DNA of 64,000 nt, taken from positions 5,460,001 to 5,524,000 of the forward strand of contig NC_009656.1 in NCBI RefSeq assembly GCF_000017205.1, written 5' to 3'. Each line of letters begins with the position of its first letter. The stretch's first letter is position 1. The notes below the pieces were generated by a model. That model searched no databases, was not told the DNA's origin, and saw nothing but the letters and a program-made list of their open reading frames with translations. The position numbers and the translations under genes were made by a program. The stretch is from Pseudomonas paraeruginosa PA7 (GTDB taxonomy: Bacteria > Pseudomonadota > Gammaproteobacteria > Pseudomonadales > Pseudomonadaceae). Below, piece after piece: positions 10,611 to 22,564 of this stretch.

Positions 10611-11408
10611 CTAAACGTCTAATTTTCCTACACTTTCCTGGCTCCCCCAGAGAATCGGCAGGATTCTTTCCATCTCCTCCGGCAACGCGCTGGTCCAGAA
10701 ACGCGGTGCCGCGGCCTGGCCAGAGGCCAGCAGCGCTCGCGTCGACAATACGCGCTCGAGCTGCCGGGCGACAGCCGCTCCCGTGTCGATCACCGCGATA
10801 TCCGCCGGGATCAGCTCGGCCAGCAAGGGTTTGACGAAGGGATAGTGAGTGCAACCGAGGATCAGCGTATCGCAGCCCTGTTCGAGAATGGGACCCAGCA
10901 GGCGCTCCAGCAGCGCCCGGGTCCTCGCCCCGTGGAGATCGCCGGCCTCGATACGCTCGACCAGCCCCGGGCAGGGCTGGGTGAAGACCTGCACGTCGCT
11001 GGCGAAACGATCGAGCAAGGCGGCGAAGCGCGCGCTCTTCAGGGTGCCGGTGGTGGCCAGCACGCCAACCCGGCCATTGCGGGTAGCCGCCGCCGCTGGC
11101 TTGACCGCCGGCTCCATGGCCACCAACGGCACCTGCGGATAGCGTTCGCGCAACTCCGCCGCAGCCGCAGCCGTCGCTGTGTTGCAGGCCAGCACCAGGG
11201 CCTTGGCGCCCCGCTCCAGAAGGAAATCGCCGATCCGCTCGCAGCGCTCGCGGATGTACTCCGCACTCTTCTCGCCATAGGGCACGTGGGCGTTGTCGGC
11301 AACGTAAAGCAGGGATTCGGCCGGCAACCGCGCGCGGATCTCGCGCAGCACGCTGAGCCCGCCGACGCCGGAGTCGAACACCCCGACCGGCGCCGACTCA
11401 GCCGCCAT
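10611..11408 (-). CDS. murI: Glutamate racemase
   Basis: 265 residues. It has the family N terminus [14 protein letters not shown] and both catalytic cysteine motifs, LACNTATA and LGCTHYPF. It makes D-glutamate for peptidoglycan. The start overlaps the end of moeB by 11 bp, consistent with the hemA-prfA-prmC-moeB-murI operon on the minus strand. Confidence 0.95.
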   Translation of the reverse strand: MAAESAPVGVFDSGVGGLSVLREIRARLPAESLLYVADNAHVPYGEKSAEYIRERCERIGDFLLERGAKALVLACNTATAAAAAELRERYPQVPLVAMEPAVKPAAAATRNGRVGVLATTGTLKSARFAALLDRFASDVQVFTQPCPGLVERIEAGDLHGARTRALLERLLGPILEQGCDTLILGCTHYPFVKPLLAELIPADIAVIDTGAAVARQLERVLSTRALLASGQAAAPRFWTSALPEEMERILPILWGSQESVGKLDV

Positions 11409-12162
11409 GACGTTGCCCGCAGACCGCGCAGGACGGATCGCGACGTACCCGCAGTTCGCGGAAGCGCGTGCCCAGGGCGTCCACCAGCAGCAGCCGGCCG
11501 ATCATCGGTTCGCCGAAGCCAGCCAGCAGTTTCAGCGCCTCCAGCGCCTGCAGGCTGCCCACCAGTCCCACCAGCGGGCCGATCACCCCGGCTTCGCTAC
11601 AGGTCAGCTCGGCCTCGCTGCCGTGGCCGTAGAGACAGTGGTAGCAGGGGCTTTCATCGCAGCGGGTATCGAATACCGAAAGCTGGCCTTCGAGGCGGAT
11701 CGCCGCGCCGCTGACCAGCGGCTTGCCGGCGCGCACGCAGGCGGCGTTGACCGCCTCGCGGGTGGCGAAGTTGTCGGTGCAGTCGAGCACCAGGTCGACC
11801 GCCGCCACGGCTGCATCGAGGGAGTCCTCGTCCAGCGCGGCGCCATGGGGAACCAGGCGGATGTGCGGATTCAAAGCCTGCAGCCGCCGGATCGCCGAAT
11901 CCACCTTGGCGACTCCAACACTGGCGCCGTCGTGGATCACCTGGCGTTGCAGGTTGGTCAGGTCGACGCTGTCGAAATCCGCCAGGTGCAGTTCGCCGAC
12001 CCCGGCTGCGGCCAGGTACAGCGCCACCGGCGAGCCCAGGCCGCCGAGGCCGACGATCAGCGCGCGGCTGCGCTTCAGGCGCAGCTGGCCCTCGACGTCG
12101 ACCTGCGCCAGCAGGATCTGACGGCTGTAGCGCAGCAGTTCCTCGTCGCTCAGCATGTCCAT
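11398..12162 (-). CDS. moeB: MoeB/ThiF-type sulfur-carrier adenylyltransferase
   Basis: 254 residues from the ATG at 12162 (252 if the second ATG at 12156 is used). It has the ATP-binding motif [32 protein letters not shown], and two zinc-binding pairs, CYHC near the middle and CAVC at the C terminus. It adenylates the C terminus of MoaD-type sulfur carriers in molybdopterin synthesis. It overlaps both prmC and murI, so it is translated within the same operon. Confidence 0.9.
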   Translation of the reverse strand: MDMLSDEELLRYSRQILLAQVDVEGQLRLKRSRALIVGLGGLGSPVALYLAAAGVGELHLADFDSVDLTNLQRQVIHDGASVGVAKVDSAIRRLQALNPHIRLVPHGAALDEDSLDAAVAAVDLVLDCTDNFATREAVNAACVRAGKPLVSGAAIRLEGQLSVFDTRCDESPCYHCLYGHGSEAELTCSEAGVIGPLVGLVGSLQALEALKLLAGFGEPMIGRLLLVDALGTRFRELRVRRDPSCAVCGQRHGG

Positions 12163-12980
12163 TGTCCGAGAGTGATCCGCTCGTTGCCGCCGAGATCGCG
12201 CAGCGTGCGCACTCCGGCGAAACCGCGGGCGCCGAGCAGGTCGCGTACCGCGGCTCCCTGATCATAGCCGTGTTCGAGCAGCAGCCAGCCTTCGGCCAGC
12301 AGGTACCTTGGCGCCTGCTCGACGATCTGGCGGATATCGTCGAGCCCGTCGTTGCCGGCGACCAGCGCGCTCTTCGGCTCGAAGCGCACGTCGCCCTCGC
12401 TCAGGTGCGGGTCGCTGGCGGGAATGTACGGCGGATTGCCGACGATCATCCGGAAACGACGCCCGTCGAGTGCGGAAAACCAGTGGCTGTGGCACACCTC
12501 GACGTTCTCCAGCAGCAACCGCTGGCGATTGCGCTCGGCCAGCGCCACGGCCTCCTCCACACGGTCCACCGCAGTCACTGTCCATAGCGGCCGTTCGCTG
12601 GCCAGGGCCAGGGCGATGGCGCCGGTGCCGGTGCCCAGGTCGAGGACGGTGGCGCTGTCCGCCGCGAGGGTCGCCAGCGCGGTTTCCACCAGCAACTCGG
12701 TGTCCGGGCGCGGGATCAGGGTATGCGGCGCAACCTCCAGGTCCAGGCTCCAGAAGCCCTGGTGGCCAAGGATGTAGGCCACCGGCTCGCCGTTACGGCG
12801 ACGGGCGATCCAGTCGTCGAACAGTTCGTTGGCCTCGCGCGGCACGATACGCTCCGGCCAGGTACGCAGGAAGCTGCGCGGCTTGCCCATCGCCGCCGCC
12901 AGCAGCAGTTCGGTGTCGAGCCGGGCGCTGGGTGAATCGGGCAGTTGGGAATCCTTCAGAAGGGTGCAGATGGTGGTCAT
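12150..12980 (-). CDS. prmC: Peptide chain release factor N5-glutamine methyltransferase
   Basis: 276 residues (formerly HemK). It has the SAM-binding motif VLDLGTGTGAIALALA and the amide methyltransferase motif VGNPPYIP. It methylates the Gln of the GGQ motif in release factors; its substrate gene prfA lies immediately upstream with a 1-bp gap. Confidence 0.95.
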   Translation of the reverse strand: MTTICTLLKDSQLPDSPSARLDTELLLAAAMGKPRSFLRTWPERIVPREANELFDDWIARRRNGEPVAYILGHQGFWSLDLEVAPHTLIPRPDTELLVETALATLAADSATVLDLGTGTGAIALALASERPLWTVTAVDRVEEAVALAERNRQRLLLENVEVCHSHWFSALDGRRFRMIVGNPPYIPASDPHLSEGDVRFEPKSALVAGNDGLDDIRQIVEQAPRYLLAEGWLLLEHGYDQGAAVRDLLGARGFAGVRTLRDLGGNERITLGQWTC

Positions 12981-12981
12981 G

Positions 12982-14064
12982 TCAGTCGCCCAGGGCGGCC
13001 AGCTGATCGGCCTGGTATTCCTGCAGCAGCGGCTCGATCACCTGTTCCACCGCACCTTCCATCACCTCGCCCAGGGAATACAGGGTGAGGTTGATGCGGT
13101 GGTCGGTGACCCGCCCTTGCGGGAAGTTGTAGGTACGGATGCGTTCGGAACGGTCGCCGGAGCCCACCAGCAGCTTGCGCGTGCTGGCGATCGCCTGCTG
13201 CGCCGCGGCCTGCTGCTGGTCGTTGAGCTTGGCCGCCAGCCAGGCCATGGCCTTGGCACGGTTCTTGTGCTGCGAGCGCTCTTCCTGGCATTCCACCACG
13301 ATGCCGCTGGGCAGGTGGGTGATGCGCACCGCCGAATCGGTCTTGTTGACGTGCTGGCCGCCGGCGCCGGAGGAACGGTAGGTGTCCACCCGCAGGTCGG
13401 CCGGATTGATCTCGATCGCCGCCTGCTCGTCCGGCTCCGGCAGCACCGCGACGGTGCAGGCGGAGGTGTGGATGCGGCCCTGGGATTCGGTTTCCGGGAC
13501 CCGCTGCACACGGTGCGCGCCGGACTCGAACTTGAGCTTGGCGTAGACGTTTTCGCCCTCGACCCGGGCGATCACCTCTTTATAACCGCCATGCTCGCCC
13601 TCGTTCTCCGACAGCGTCTCGACCCGCCAGCCCTGGCGCTCGGCGTAGCGCGAATACATGCGGAACAGGTCGCCGGAGAAGATCGCCGCCTCGTCGCCGC
13701 CGGTGCCGGCGCGGATTTCCAGGAACACGTTGCGGCCGTCGTTGGGGTCCTTGGGCAACAGCATGCGCTGCAGGCTGTCGCCTAGGGCGGCCAGGCGCTC
13801 GCGCGCCTCGGCGACCTCCTCCTCGGCGAGATCGCGCAGCTCCGGATCGCTGTCCTTGAGCAGCGCCTGGGCGCCCTCGAGGTCGGCCTGCACCTTGCGG
13901 TAGTCGCGGAACGCCAGGATCACCGGCTCGACCTCGGCGTACTCGCGGGAATAGGCGCGGAAGCGGGTCTGGTCGCTGATCACTTCGGCGTCGCCGAGCA
14001 GCGCCGTCAATTCTTCGTAGCGATCGCTGAGGACATCCAGCTTTTTCAGCAGAGAAGCTTTCAT
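12982..14064 (-). CDS. prfA: Peptide chain release factor 1
   Basis: 360 residues, the usual RF1 length. It has the GGQ peptidyl-hydrolysis motif in [17 protein letters not shown] and an [15 protein letters not shown]-terminal signature. It terminates translation at UAA and UAG. It lies 17 bp downstream of hemA. Confidence 0.96.
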
Positions 14065-14081
14065 GCAGGCATAGGTACCGG

Positions 14082-15350
14082 TCAGTGGCGCGGCGCGCCC
14101 TCGTCGAGGGCGAACAGCTCCTGGGCCAGGGCCAGCGCATCGATGCGGCCCTCGGCGGACATTTTCTTCATCTGCACGCTGGGCGCGTGCAGCAGTTTGT
14201 TGGTCAGGCCGCGAGCCAGCTGGGCCAGCACCTCGGCCGGGTCGGCGCCGTTGGCCAGTTGCCGCTGGGCCTTGCCCAGTTCGTCGTCGCGCAGGCGCTC
14301 GGCCTGCTGCCGGTAGGCGCGCAGCACATCCACCGCAGCCAGCTCGCGCAGGCGCTGCATGAACTCGGTGACGCCGCTGCCGACCAGTTCCTCGGCGGCC
14401 TGGGCAGCGCCCTGGCGGCTCTTGAGGTTCTCCGCGACCACTTCGTGGAGGTCGTCGACGCTATAGAGGTAGACGTCGTCCAGCTCGCCGACTTCCGGTT
14501 CGATGTCGCGCGGCACGGCGATGTCGACCATGAACATCGGCTTGTGCTTGCGCTGCTTCAGCGCGCGCTCCACCGCACCCTTGCCGAGGATCGGCAACTG
14601 GCTGGCGGTGGAACTGATGACGATGTCGCTGTTGGCCAGTTCCTCGGGGATCTCCGAGAGCAGCACGGCGTGGGCGCCGAACTGCTCGGCCAGCAGGCTG
14701 GCGCGCTCCAGGGTACGGTTGGCCACCACGATGCGCTTCACGCCCTGCTCGAACAGGTGGCGGGCGACCAGGGTGATGGTTTCGCCGGCGCCGATCAGCA
14801 GCGCCTGGCTGCGGTGCAGGTCGCTGAAGATCTGCTTGGCCAGGCTCACTGCGGCGAACGCCACGGACACCGGGTTCTCGCCGATGGCGGTGTCGGTGCG
14901 GACGGTCTTCGCCGTGCTGAAGGTGGCCTGGAACAGGCGGCCGAGCAGCGGGCCGACGGTGCCGGCCTCGCGCGCCACGGCATAGGCCGACTTCATCTGG
15001 CCGAGGATCTGCGGCTCGCCGAGGACCATCGAGTCGAGTCCGGAGGCCACGCGCATCATGTGGCGCACCGCGTCCTCGTCCTGGTGCACGTAGGCGCAGG
15101 CGCGCAGCTCGTCGAGGGTCAGTCGGTGGTAGTCCGCCAGCCAGGCGAGCACGTCGTCCGCGGTCGGGTGGTCGATCTCCAGGTAGAGTTCGCTCCGGTT
15201 GCAGGTCGACAGGATGGCCGCCTCGCGGCTGGTGGTCAGGCGGCAGAGCTGCTGCAGCGCCTCGACCATCTGCTCCGGAGTGAAAGCCACGCGCTCGCGG
15301 ACAGCCACGGAGGCGGTCTTGTGATTGATGCCGAGGGCAATGAAGGCCAT
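14082..15350 (-). CDS. hemA: Glutamyl-tRNA reductase
   Basis: 422 residues. It has the N-terminal [17 protein letters not shown] and the catalytic cysteine in [11 protein letters not shown], then the NADPH-binding GAGETI region. It produces glutamate-1-semialdehyde, the first committed step of the C5 haem pathway. It heads the minus-strand operon and is divergent from the TPR lipoprotein gene; the 189-bp gap holds both promoters. Confidence 0.96.
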
Positions 15351-15539
15351 GCAGGATCGCTGAGCTAATCGGGGAAACGCGCAATTCTCCTACTTCGCCA
15401 GGGGCAGGACAACCACTGCCGATGTATTGACCCCATAGACAGCTTCATCGACGCCCCGTCCCGGCCCCCTTGGGCTTGCCGGACGGCTTATGTCATGATG
15501 GCGCCACCCTCGCAGGTTCAAGGCCGGCTTTCTTCCTCT

Positions 15540-17267
15540 ATGAACAAATCCCTTGCGCTGCTGACCGTCACGCTGCTGCTCGGCGGCTGCCAGTCACTTA
15601 CCCACAAGACCCCCGATGGCACCCCGCCGGTGGAAGACACCGCGGCCGAGACCCAGGCCAAGCCGGAGAAGTATGGCTCCTTCAGCGAGGACAGCCTGTA
15701 TTCGCTGCTGGTGGCCGAACTGGCCGGGCAGCGCAACCGCTTCGACATCGCCCTGAGCAATTACGTGGTTCAGGCGCAGAAGACCCGCGATCCCGGGGTT
15801 TCCGAGCGAGCCTTCCGCATCGCCGAATACCTCGGCGCCGATCAGGAAGCCCTCGACACCTCGCTGCTCTGGGCGCGCAGCGCGCCGGACAACCTCGACG
15901 CCCAGCGCGCCGCCGCGATCCAGTTGGCCCGCGCCGGGCGCTACGAGGAATCCATGGTGTACATGGAAAAGGTCCTCAACGGCCAGGGCGACACGCACTT
16001 CGATTTCCTCGCCCTCTCGGCCGCGGAAACCGACCCGGACACCCGCGCCGGCCTGTTGCAGAGCTTCGACCACCTGCTGAAGAAGTACCCGAACAACGGC
16101 CAGCTGCTGTTTGGCAAGGCCCTGCTGCTGCAACAGGACGGCCGTCCCGACGAGGCCCTGAGCCTGCTCGAGGACAATTCCGCGAGCCGTCACGACGTCG
16201 CCCCGCTGCTGCTGCGCTCGCGCCTGCTGCAGAGCATGAAGCGCAGCGACGAGGCCCTGCCGCTGCTCAAGGCCGGGATCAAGGAACACCCGGACGACAA
16301 GCGCGTGCGCCTGGCCTACGCGCGCCTGCTGGTGGAACAGAATCGCCTGGACGACGCCAAGGCCGAGTTCGCCGGACTGGTCCAGCAGTTCCCCGACGAC
16401 GACGACCTGCGCTTCTCCCTGGCGTTGGTCTGCCTGGAGGCCCAGGCCTGGGACGAGGCCAGGGTCTACCTGGAGGAACTGGTCGAGCGCGAGAGCCATG
16501 TCGACGCCGCCCACTTCAACCTCGGCCGCCTGGCCGAGGAACAGAAGGACACCGCACGCGCCCTCGACGAATACGCCCAGGTCGGCCCGGGCAATGACTT
16601 CCTCCCGGCACAACTGCGCCAGACCGACGTCCTGCTCAAGGCCGGGCGCGTCGACGAAGCCGCCCGGCGCCTGGACAAGGCGCGCAGCGAGCAGCCCGAC
16701 TATGCCATCCAGCTGTACCTGATCGAAGCCGAGGCACTGTCCGGCAACGAGCAGCAGGAAAAGGCCTGGCAGGCCATCCAGGAAGGCCTGAAGCAGTATC
16801 CGGAGGACCTCAACCTGCTCTATACCCGCTCGATGCTGGCGGAAAAGCGCAACGACCTGGCGCAGATGGAAAAGGACCTGCGCTTCGTCATCGCCCGCGA
16901 GCCGGACAACGCCATGGCCCTCAACGCCCTCGGCTACACCCTGGCCGACCGCACCACCCGCTACGCCGAGGCCCGCGAGCTGATCCTCAAGGCGCACAAG
17001 CTGAACCCGGACGACCCGGCGATCCTCGACAGCATGGGCTGGATCAACTATCGCCAGGGCAAGCTGGCGGATGCCGAGCGCTACCTGCGCCAGGCACTGC
17101 AACGTTATCCCGACCACGAGGTCGCCGCGCACCTGGGCGAAGTCCTCTGGGCCCAGGGGCGCCAGGGCGACGCCCGGGCCATCTGGCGCGAATACCTCGA
17201 CAAGCAGCCCGACAGCGACGTGCTGCGCCGCACCATCAAGCGCCTGACCGGCGCCGAGACTCCTTGA
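15540..17267 (+). CDS. TPR-repeat outer-membrane lipoprotein, PA4667 orthologue
   Basis: 575 residues from the ATG at 15540, which gives a typical lipoprotein signal ([11 protein letters not shown], lipobox LGGC). A start 45 bp upstream would push the signal peptide inward and is less likely. The rest is tetratricopeptide repeats with characteristic [26 protein letters not shown] units in the C-terminal third. It is probably a periplasm-facing scaffold. It lies 4 bp before lolB, a usual neighbour in pseudomonads. Confidence 0.88.
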   Translation: MNKSLALLTVTLLLGGCQSLTHKTPDGTPPVEDTAAETQAKPEKYGSFSEDSLYSLLVAELAGQRNRFDIALSNYVVQAQKTRDPGVSERAFRIAEYLGADQEALDTSLLWARSAPDNLDAQRAAAIQLARAGRYEESMVYMEKVLNGQGDTHFDFLALSAAETDPDTRAGLLQSFDHLLKKYPNNGQLLFGKALLLQQDGRPDEALSLLEDNSASRHDVAPLLLRSRLLQSMKRSDEALPLLKAGIKEHPDDKRVRLAYARLLVEQNRLDDAKAEFAGLVQQFPDDDDLRFSLALVCLEAQAWDEARVYLEELVERESHVDAAHFNLGRLAEEQKDTARALDEYAQVGPGNDFLPAQLRQTDVLLKAGRVDEAARRLDKARSEQPDYAIQLYLIEAEALSGNEQQEKAWQAIQEGLKQYPEDLNLLYTRSMLAEKRNDLAQMEKDLRFVIAREPDNAMALNALGYTLADRTTRYAEARELILKAHKLNPDDPAILDSMGWINYRQGKLADAERYLRQALQRYPDHEVAAHLGEVLWAQGRQGDARAIWREYLDKQPDSDVLRRTIKRLTGAETP

Positions 17268-17271
17268 AGCC

Positions 17272-17889
17272 ATGCGTCTACGTCTTTTCCTCGCCGCCTC
17301 CGCGCTGGCCCTGCTCAGCGGCTGCGCCGGCCTGACCTCCCACGAAGCCCTGGAAGGCCAGGGCGATGCGCAGACCTGGAAAACCCACAAGCAACAGCTC
17401 AGCGAGCTGGATGCCTGGCAGATCGACGGCAAGGTCGGCATCCGCGCCCCGCGCGACTCCGGCAGCGGGACTCTGTTCTGGCTGCAGCGCCAGGGCTACT
17501 ACGACATCCGCCTGTCCGGCCCGCTCGGCCGCGGCGCCGCCCGCCTGACCGGGCGTGAAGGCGCGGTGAGCCTGGAAGTCGCCGGGCAGGGCCGCTACCA
17601 GGCGGAATCCCCGGAAGCCCTGCTGGAACAACAGCTCGGCTGGCGCCTGCCGGTCTCGCACCTGCTCTGGTGGGTGCGCGGCCTCCCCGCGCCGGACAGC
17701 AAGAGCCGCCTGACCCTCGACGCCGACAGCCGCCTGGCGCGCCTGGAACAGGACGGCTGGCAGATCGAATACACCCGCTACGCCGAGCAGAACGGCTACT
17801 GGCTGCCCGAGCGCCTGAAGCTGCACGGCCAGGACCTCGACATAACCCTGGTGATCAAGGACTGGCAGCCGCGCCAGCTCGGCCGCTGA
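17272..17889 (+). CDS. lolB: Outer-membrane lipoprotein receptor LolB
   Basis: 205 residues with a lipoprotein signal ending LLSGCAG. The mature part fits the LolB barrel, with [10 protein letters not shown] near the N terminus and WLPERLKL near the C terminus. It accepts lipoproteins from LolA and inserts them in the outer membrane. It is 1 bp from ispE, in the operon order lolB-ispE found in many gammaproteobacteria. Confidence 0.94.
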   Translation: MRLRLFLAASALALLSGCAGLTSHEALEGQGDAQTWKTHKQQLSELDAWQIDGKVGIRAPRDSGSGTLFWLQRQGYYDIRLSGPLGRGAARLTGREGAVSLEVAGQGRYQAESPEALLEQQLGWRLPVSHLLWWVRGLPAPDSKSRLTLDADSRLARLEQDGWQIEYTRYAEQNGYWLPERLKLHGQDLDITLVIKDWQPRQLGR

Positions 17890-17890
17890 C

Positions 17891-18739
17891 ATGGCCGTGC
17901 GTCTCAGCCTGCCGGCGCCGGCCAAGCTCAACCTGTTCCTGCACATCCTCGGCCGTCGCGCCGACGGCTACCACGAGTTGCAGACCCTGTTCCAGTTCCT
18001 CGACCACGGCGACGAATTGCATTTCGAAACCCGCGAGGACGGCCAGGTACGCCTGCACACGGAAATCGCCGGGGTGCCTCACGACGGCAACCTGATCGTG
18101 CGCGCCGCGCGCGTGCTCCAGGAAGCCTCCGGCAGTACGCAAGGCGTCGACATCTGGCTGGACAAGCGCCTGCCCATGGGCGGCGGCATCGGCGGCGGCA
18201 GCTCCGACGCCGCCACGACGCTCCTGGCCCTGAACCATCTCTGGAACCTCGGCTGGGACGAGGATCGCATCGCCGCCCTGGGCCTGCGCCTGGGCGCCGA
18301 CGTGCCGGTCTTCACCCGCGGACGCGCGGCTTTCGCCGAAGGCGTGGGGGAAAAGCTCACCCCGGTGGACATCCCGGAGCCCTGGTATCTCGTCGTGGTT
18401 CCGCAAGTACTTGTCAGCACAGCAGAAATTTTTTCAGATCCACTGTTGACACGCGATTCTCCCGCCATTAAAGTGCGCACCGTTCTCGAGGGGGACAGCC
18501 GAAACGACTGTCAGCCGGTAGTCGAGAGGCGTTACCCAGAAGTTCGTAACGCTTTGATCTTGCTAAACAAATTTGTTTCAGCTAGATTAACCGGCACTGG
18601 AGGTTGTGTGTTTGGGAGCTTCCCAAACAAAGCTGAAGCTGATAAAGTCTCGGCCCTTCTTCCAGACCACCTTCAGAGGTTCGTCGCCAAGGGAAGCAAC
18701 GTCTCGATGTTGCACCGGAAGCTGGAAACTCTGGTCTGA
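17891..18739 (+). CDS. ispE: 4-diphosphocytidyl-2-C-methyl-D-erythritol kinase
   Basis: 282 residues. It has [12 protein letters not shown] at the N terminus and the GHMP-kinase ATP loop [15 protein letters not shown]. It phosphorylates CDP-methylerythritol in the MEP isoprenoid pathway. The last 300 bp are clearly more AT-rich than the rest of the block; this part may also contain the promoter for the following tRNA and prs. Confidence 0.95.
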   Translation: MAVRLSLPAPAKLNLFLHILGRRADGYHELQTLFQFLDHGDELHFETREDGQVRLHTEIAGVPHDGNLIVRAARVLQEASGSTQGVDIWLDKRLPMGGGIGGGSSDAATTLLALNHLWNLGWDEDRIAALGLRLGADVPVFTRGRAAFAEGVGEKLTPVDIPEPWYLVVVPQVLVSTAEIFSDPLLTRDSPAIKVRTVLEGDSRNDCQPVVERRYPEVRNALILLNKFVSARLTGTGGCVFGSFPNKAEADKVSALLPDHLQRFVAKGSNVSMLHRKLETLV

Positions 18740-18775
18740 GAAAGGAATGCCGAAACGGCATTCGGGCAATACCAC

Positions 18776-18850
18776 AGGGGCGTCGCCAAGCGGTAAGGCA
18801 GCAGGTTTTGATCCTGCCATGCGTTGGTTCGAATCCAGCCGCCCCTGCCA
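18776..18850 (+). tRNA. tRNA-Gln (anticodon TTG)
   Basis: A 75-nt cloverleaf: acceptor AGGGGCG pairs with CGCCCCT, the anticodon stem GCAGG/CCTGC carries the loop TTTTGAT with anticodon TTG, the T-arm has GGTTCGAATCC, and the CCA end is encoded. It lies between ispE and prs, its usual position in Pseudomonas. Confidence 0.96.
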
Positions 18851-18905
18851 TTTTCCTCTTCTGTATTTCATCCGGATCCCTTCGGTCGACACAGGTACCT
18901 GTAGC

Positions 18906-19847
18906 GTGTCCAAGATGATGGTCTTCACGGGGAACGCTAACCCCGATCTTGCACGACGCGTCGTGCGTCAGCTGCACATTCCTCTTGGCGATGTTTCAGT
19001 TGGCAAATTCTCCGATGGCGAAATCAGCGTCGAAATCAACGAAAACGTCCGCGGCAAGGACGTATTCCTGATTCAGCCGACCTGCGCGCCGACCAACGAC
19101 AACCTGATGGAACTGGTGGTGATGGCCGATGCCTTCCGCCGCTCCTCGGCCACTCGTATCACCGCCGTCATCCCCTACTTCGGCTATGCCCGCCAGGATC
19201 GCCGTCCGCGCTCCGCCCGCGTGGCCATCAGCGCCAAGGTAGTGGCCGACATGCTGACCGTGGTCGGCGTCAACCGTGTCCTCACGGTCGACCTGCACGC
19301 GGACCAGATCCAGGGCTTCTTCGATATCCCGGTAGACAACATCTACGGTTCGCCCGTGCTGGTGGACGATATCGAGGACCAGCGCTTCGAGAACCTGATG
19401 ATCGTCTCCCCGGACATCGGTGGCGTGGTGCGCGCGCGCGCCGTGGCCAAGTCCCTGGGTGTGGACCTGGCGATCATCGACAAGCGCCGCCCCAAGGCCA
19501 ACCAGTCCGAGGTGATGCACATCATCGGTGACGTCGAAGGCCGCACCTGCGTGCTGGTCGACGACATGGTCGATACCGCCGGCACCCTCGGCCACGCCGC
19601 CAAGGCCCTGAAAGAGCATGGCGCCGCCAAGGTCATCGCCTACTGCACCCACCCGGTGCTGTCCGGCCGCGCCATCGAGAACATCGAGAAATCCGTACTG
19701 GACGAGCTGGTGGTGACCAATACCATCCCGCTGTCCGCCGCTGCCCAGGCCTGTGGCCGCATCCGCCAGCTGGACATCGCTCCGGTCGTCGCGGAAGCCA
19801 TGCGCCGGATCAGCAACGAAGAATCGATCAGCGCGATGTTCCGCTGA
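18906..19847 (+). CDS. prs: Ribose-phosphate pyrophosphokinase (PRPP synthetase)
   Basis: 313 residues from a GTG start at 18906 ([17 protein letters not shown]). It has the PRPP-binding loop [14 protein letters not shown] and the flexible-loop region [12 protein letters not shown]. It makes PRPP for nucleotide, His and Trp synthesis. The frame is open far upstream into ispE and the tRNA, but only the GTG gives the conserved length. Confidence 0.96.
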   Translation: MSKMMVFTGNANPDLARRVVRQLHIPLGDVSVGKFSDGEISVEINENVRGKDVFLIQPTCAPTNDNLMELVVMADAFRRSSATRITAVIPYFGYARQDRRPRSARVAISAKVVADMLTVVGVNRVLTVDLHADQIQGFFDIPVDNIYGSPVLVDDIEDQRFENLMIVSPDIGGVVRARAVAKSLGVDLAIIDKRRPKANQSEVMHIIGDVEGRTCVLVDDMVDTAGTLGHAAKALKEHGAAKVIAYCTHPVLSGRAIENIEKSVLDELVVTNTIPLSAAAQACGRIRQLDIAPVVAEAMRRISNEESISAMFR

Positions 19848-19882
19848 GGCCCCGGCCTCGGCGAACGCGCCTGAACGAAAAC

Positions 19883-19905
19883 GCCCCGCTGCGGCGGGGC
19901 CTTTG
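19883..19905 (+). terminator. terminator after prs
   Basis: GCCCCGC and GCGGGGC arms with a 4-base loop are followed by CTTT, 35 bp after the prs stop. Confidence 0.75.
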
Positions 19906-19910
19906 AAATC

Positions 19911-19939
19911 GCCCGAACGCTGGTCGCAAGCGTTCGGGC
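19911..19939. repeat. 10-bp perfect hairpin in the rplY leader
   Basis: GCCCGAACGC and its exact complement are separated by 9 bases and followed by a T-rich stretch (TTGTTATTTTTGG). It sits 25 bp before the rplY start. It could be a second prs terminator or a leader structure affecting rplY. Confidence 0.6.
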
Positions 19940-19964
19940 GCATTGTTATTTTTGGAGAGACACA

Positions 19965-20579
19965 ATGGTCGACTTTATTCTGAATGCCCAAGTGCGTTCC
20001 GATCTGGGGAAAGGTGCGAGCCGCCGCCTGCGTCGTAACGCCGCTCAGGTTCCCGCGGTAATCTACGGCGGCGACAAAGAGCCCCAGTCCGTTACCCTGG
20101 AACTGCGCGAAATCGCCAAGCTGCTGGAAAACGAGGCTGCCTTCAGCCACGTGATCGCCCTGAACGTTGGCGGCGCCAAGGAAACCGTACTGATCAAGGC
20201 CCTGCAGCGCCATCCGGCGAAAGGCTTCGTGATGCACGCCGACTTCCTGCGCGTGGTCGCCGACCACAAGCTGACCGCCCACGTACCGCTGCACTTCATC
20301 AACGAAGACGTAGCCGTTGGCGTCAAGCAAGCCGGTGGCGAGATCTCCCACACCATCTCCGAAGTCGAAGTTTCCTGCCTGCCGAAAGACCTGCCGGAAT
20401 TCATCGAAGTCGACATGGCCAAGGTCGAGCTGGGCCAGATCGTTCACCTGTCGGACCTCAAGGCTCCGAAAGGCGTCGAGCTGGTACAACTGGCCCACGG
20501 CAACGACCTGGCCGTTGCCAACATCCACGCCTCCCGCGTGGTGAAGGAAGAAGGTAGCGAAGAAGGCGCCGCCGAGTAA
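19965..20579 (+). CDS. rplY: Ribosomal protein bL25, long CTC/TL5 form
   Basis: 204 residues. An N-terminal L25 domain ([15 protein letters not shown]) is followed by the extra beta domain of the CTC/TL5 class ([15 protein letters not shown]). It binds 5S rRNA. A GGAGAG ribosome-binding site precedes the ATG. It is followed by pth 41 bp downstream, a conserved pair. Confidence 0.95.
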   Translation: MVDFILNAQVRSDLGKGASRRLRRNAAQVPAVIYGGDKEPQSVTLELREIAKLLENEAAFSHVIALNVGGAKETVLIKALQRHPAKGFVMHADFLRVVADHKLTAHVPLHFINEDVAVGVKQAGGEISHTISEVEVSCLPKDLPEFIEVDMAKVELGQIVHLSDLKAPKGVELVQLAHGNDLAVANIHASRVVKEEGSEEGAAE

Positions 20580-20620
20580 TTCATTACTCGATCGCCTTTT
20601 TATAGAGAGGGGCTCCCGTC

Positions 20621-21205
20621 GTGACTGCCGTACAACTGATCGTTGGCCTGGGAAACCCGGGTCCTGAATACGACCAGACCCGGCATAACGCGGGGGCCCT
20701 TTTCGTTGAGCGCCTGGCGCATGCCCAGGGCATCAGCCTCGTGGCTGAGCGCAAGTATTTCGGCCTGGTCGGCAAGTTCAGCCACCAGGGCAAGGACGTT
20801 CGTCTGCTGATCCCGACCACCTACATGAACCGCAGCGGCCAGTCCGTGGCGGCGCTGGCGGGTTTCTTCCGGATCCCCCCGGACGCCATCCTGGTGGCCC
20901 ACGACGAACTCGACATGCCCCCCGGCGTCGCCAAGCTCAAGACCGGCGGCGGCCACGGCGGGCACAACGGGTTGCGCGACATCATCGCCCAGCTCGGCAA
21001 CCAGAATTCTTTCCATCGCCTGCGGCTTGGCATCGGCCATCCGGGGCACAGCAGCCTGGTGTCCGGTTACGTGCTCGGCCGCGCCCCGCGCAGCGAGCAG
21101 GAACTGCTCGACACCAGCATCGACTTCGCCCTCGGCGTGCTGCCGGAAATGCTCGCCGGGGACTGGACCCGGGCGATGCAGAAGCTGCACAGCCAGAAGG
21201 CCTGA
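20621..21205 (+). CDS. pth: Peptidyl-tRNA hydrolase
   Basis: 194 residues from a GTG start. It carries [18 protein letters not shown] with the catalytic His, [10 protein letters not shown], and [12 protein letters not shown]. It releases peptidyl-tRNA dropped by ribosomes. It lies between rplY and ychF, the usual order. Confidence 0.96.
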   Translation: MTAVQLIVGLGNPGPEYDQTRHNAGALFVERLAHAQGISLVAERKYFGLVGKFSHQGKDVRLLIPTTYMNRSGQSVAALAGFFRIPPDAILVAHDELDMPPGVAKLKTGGGHGGHNGLRDIIAQLGNQNSFHRLRLGIGHPGHSSLVSGYVLGRAPRSEQELLDTSIDFALGVLPEMLAGDWTRAMQKLHSQKA

Positions 21206-21248
21206 TCCACTTTTTCTAGCGCCCACCTCTGCGCGCGAGGGACATAGC

Positions 21249-22349
<1,101 letters not shown>

Positions 22350-22412
22350 GCCAATCAAGCTCTTTCTAGAGGTTTCACAAGATTGCATTGAGACCCAGAA
22401 ACAGCGCAAGAG

Positions 22413-22434
22413 CCCCGGATTTTCCGGGGTTTTT
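22413..22434 (+). terminator. ychF terminator
   Basis: CCCCGGA/TCCGGGG arms with a 3-base loop are followed by TTTTT, about 64 bp after the ychF stop. Foreign DNA probably begins shortly after or even just before this point. Confidence 0.85.
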
Positions 22435-22564
22435 CATTTCAAGAAACCTCTTGCAATGACCTGAGCTTGCCAGCGTAAAGTGCCTACAGTGGTGTATATG
22501 GCAGATAGACTGATACCTTGAAGGTGTATATGATCATGATGTCACCCACTGATCCCGTGCTGCC
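22435..22564. other. presumed left attachment region of the integrated element
   Basis: 130 bp between the ychF terminator and the integrase. It contains two direct copies of GGTGTATATG (22491-22500 and 22523-22532), possible arm-type integrase sites or operators. No tRNA end is visible. The core att repeat cannot be named because the right junction is outside the window. Confidence 0.5.

Noticed and set aside
21027..21248. An N-terminal extension of YchF
   Set aside because: It lies inside pth in another frame; the conserved protein starts at 21249.
22350..22564. A tRNA gene or tRNA 3' end as attachment site
   Set aside because: No T-arm or acceptor sequence is present; the only structure is the ychF terminator.
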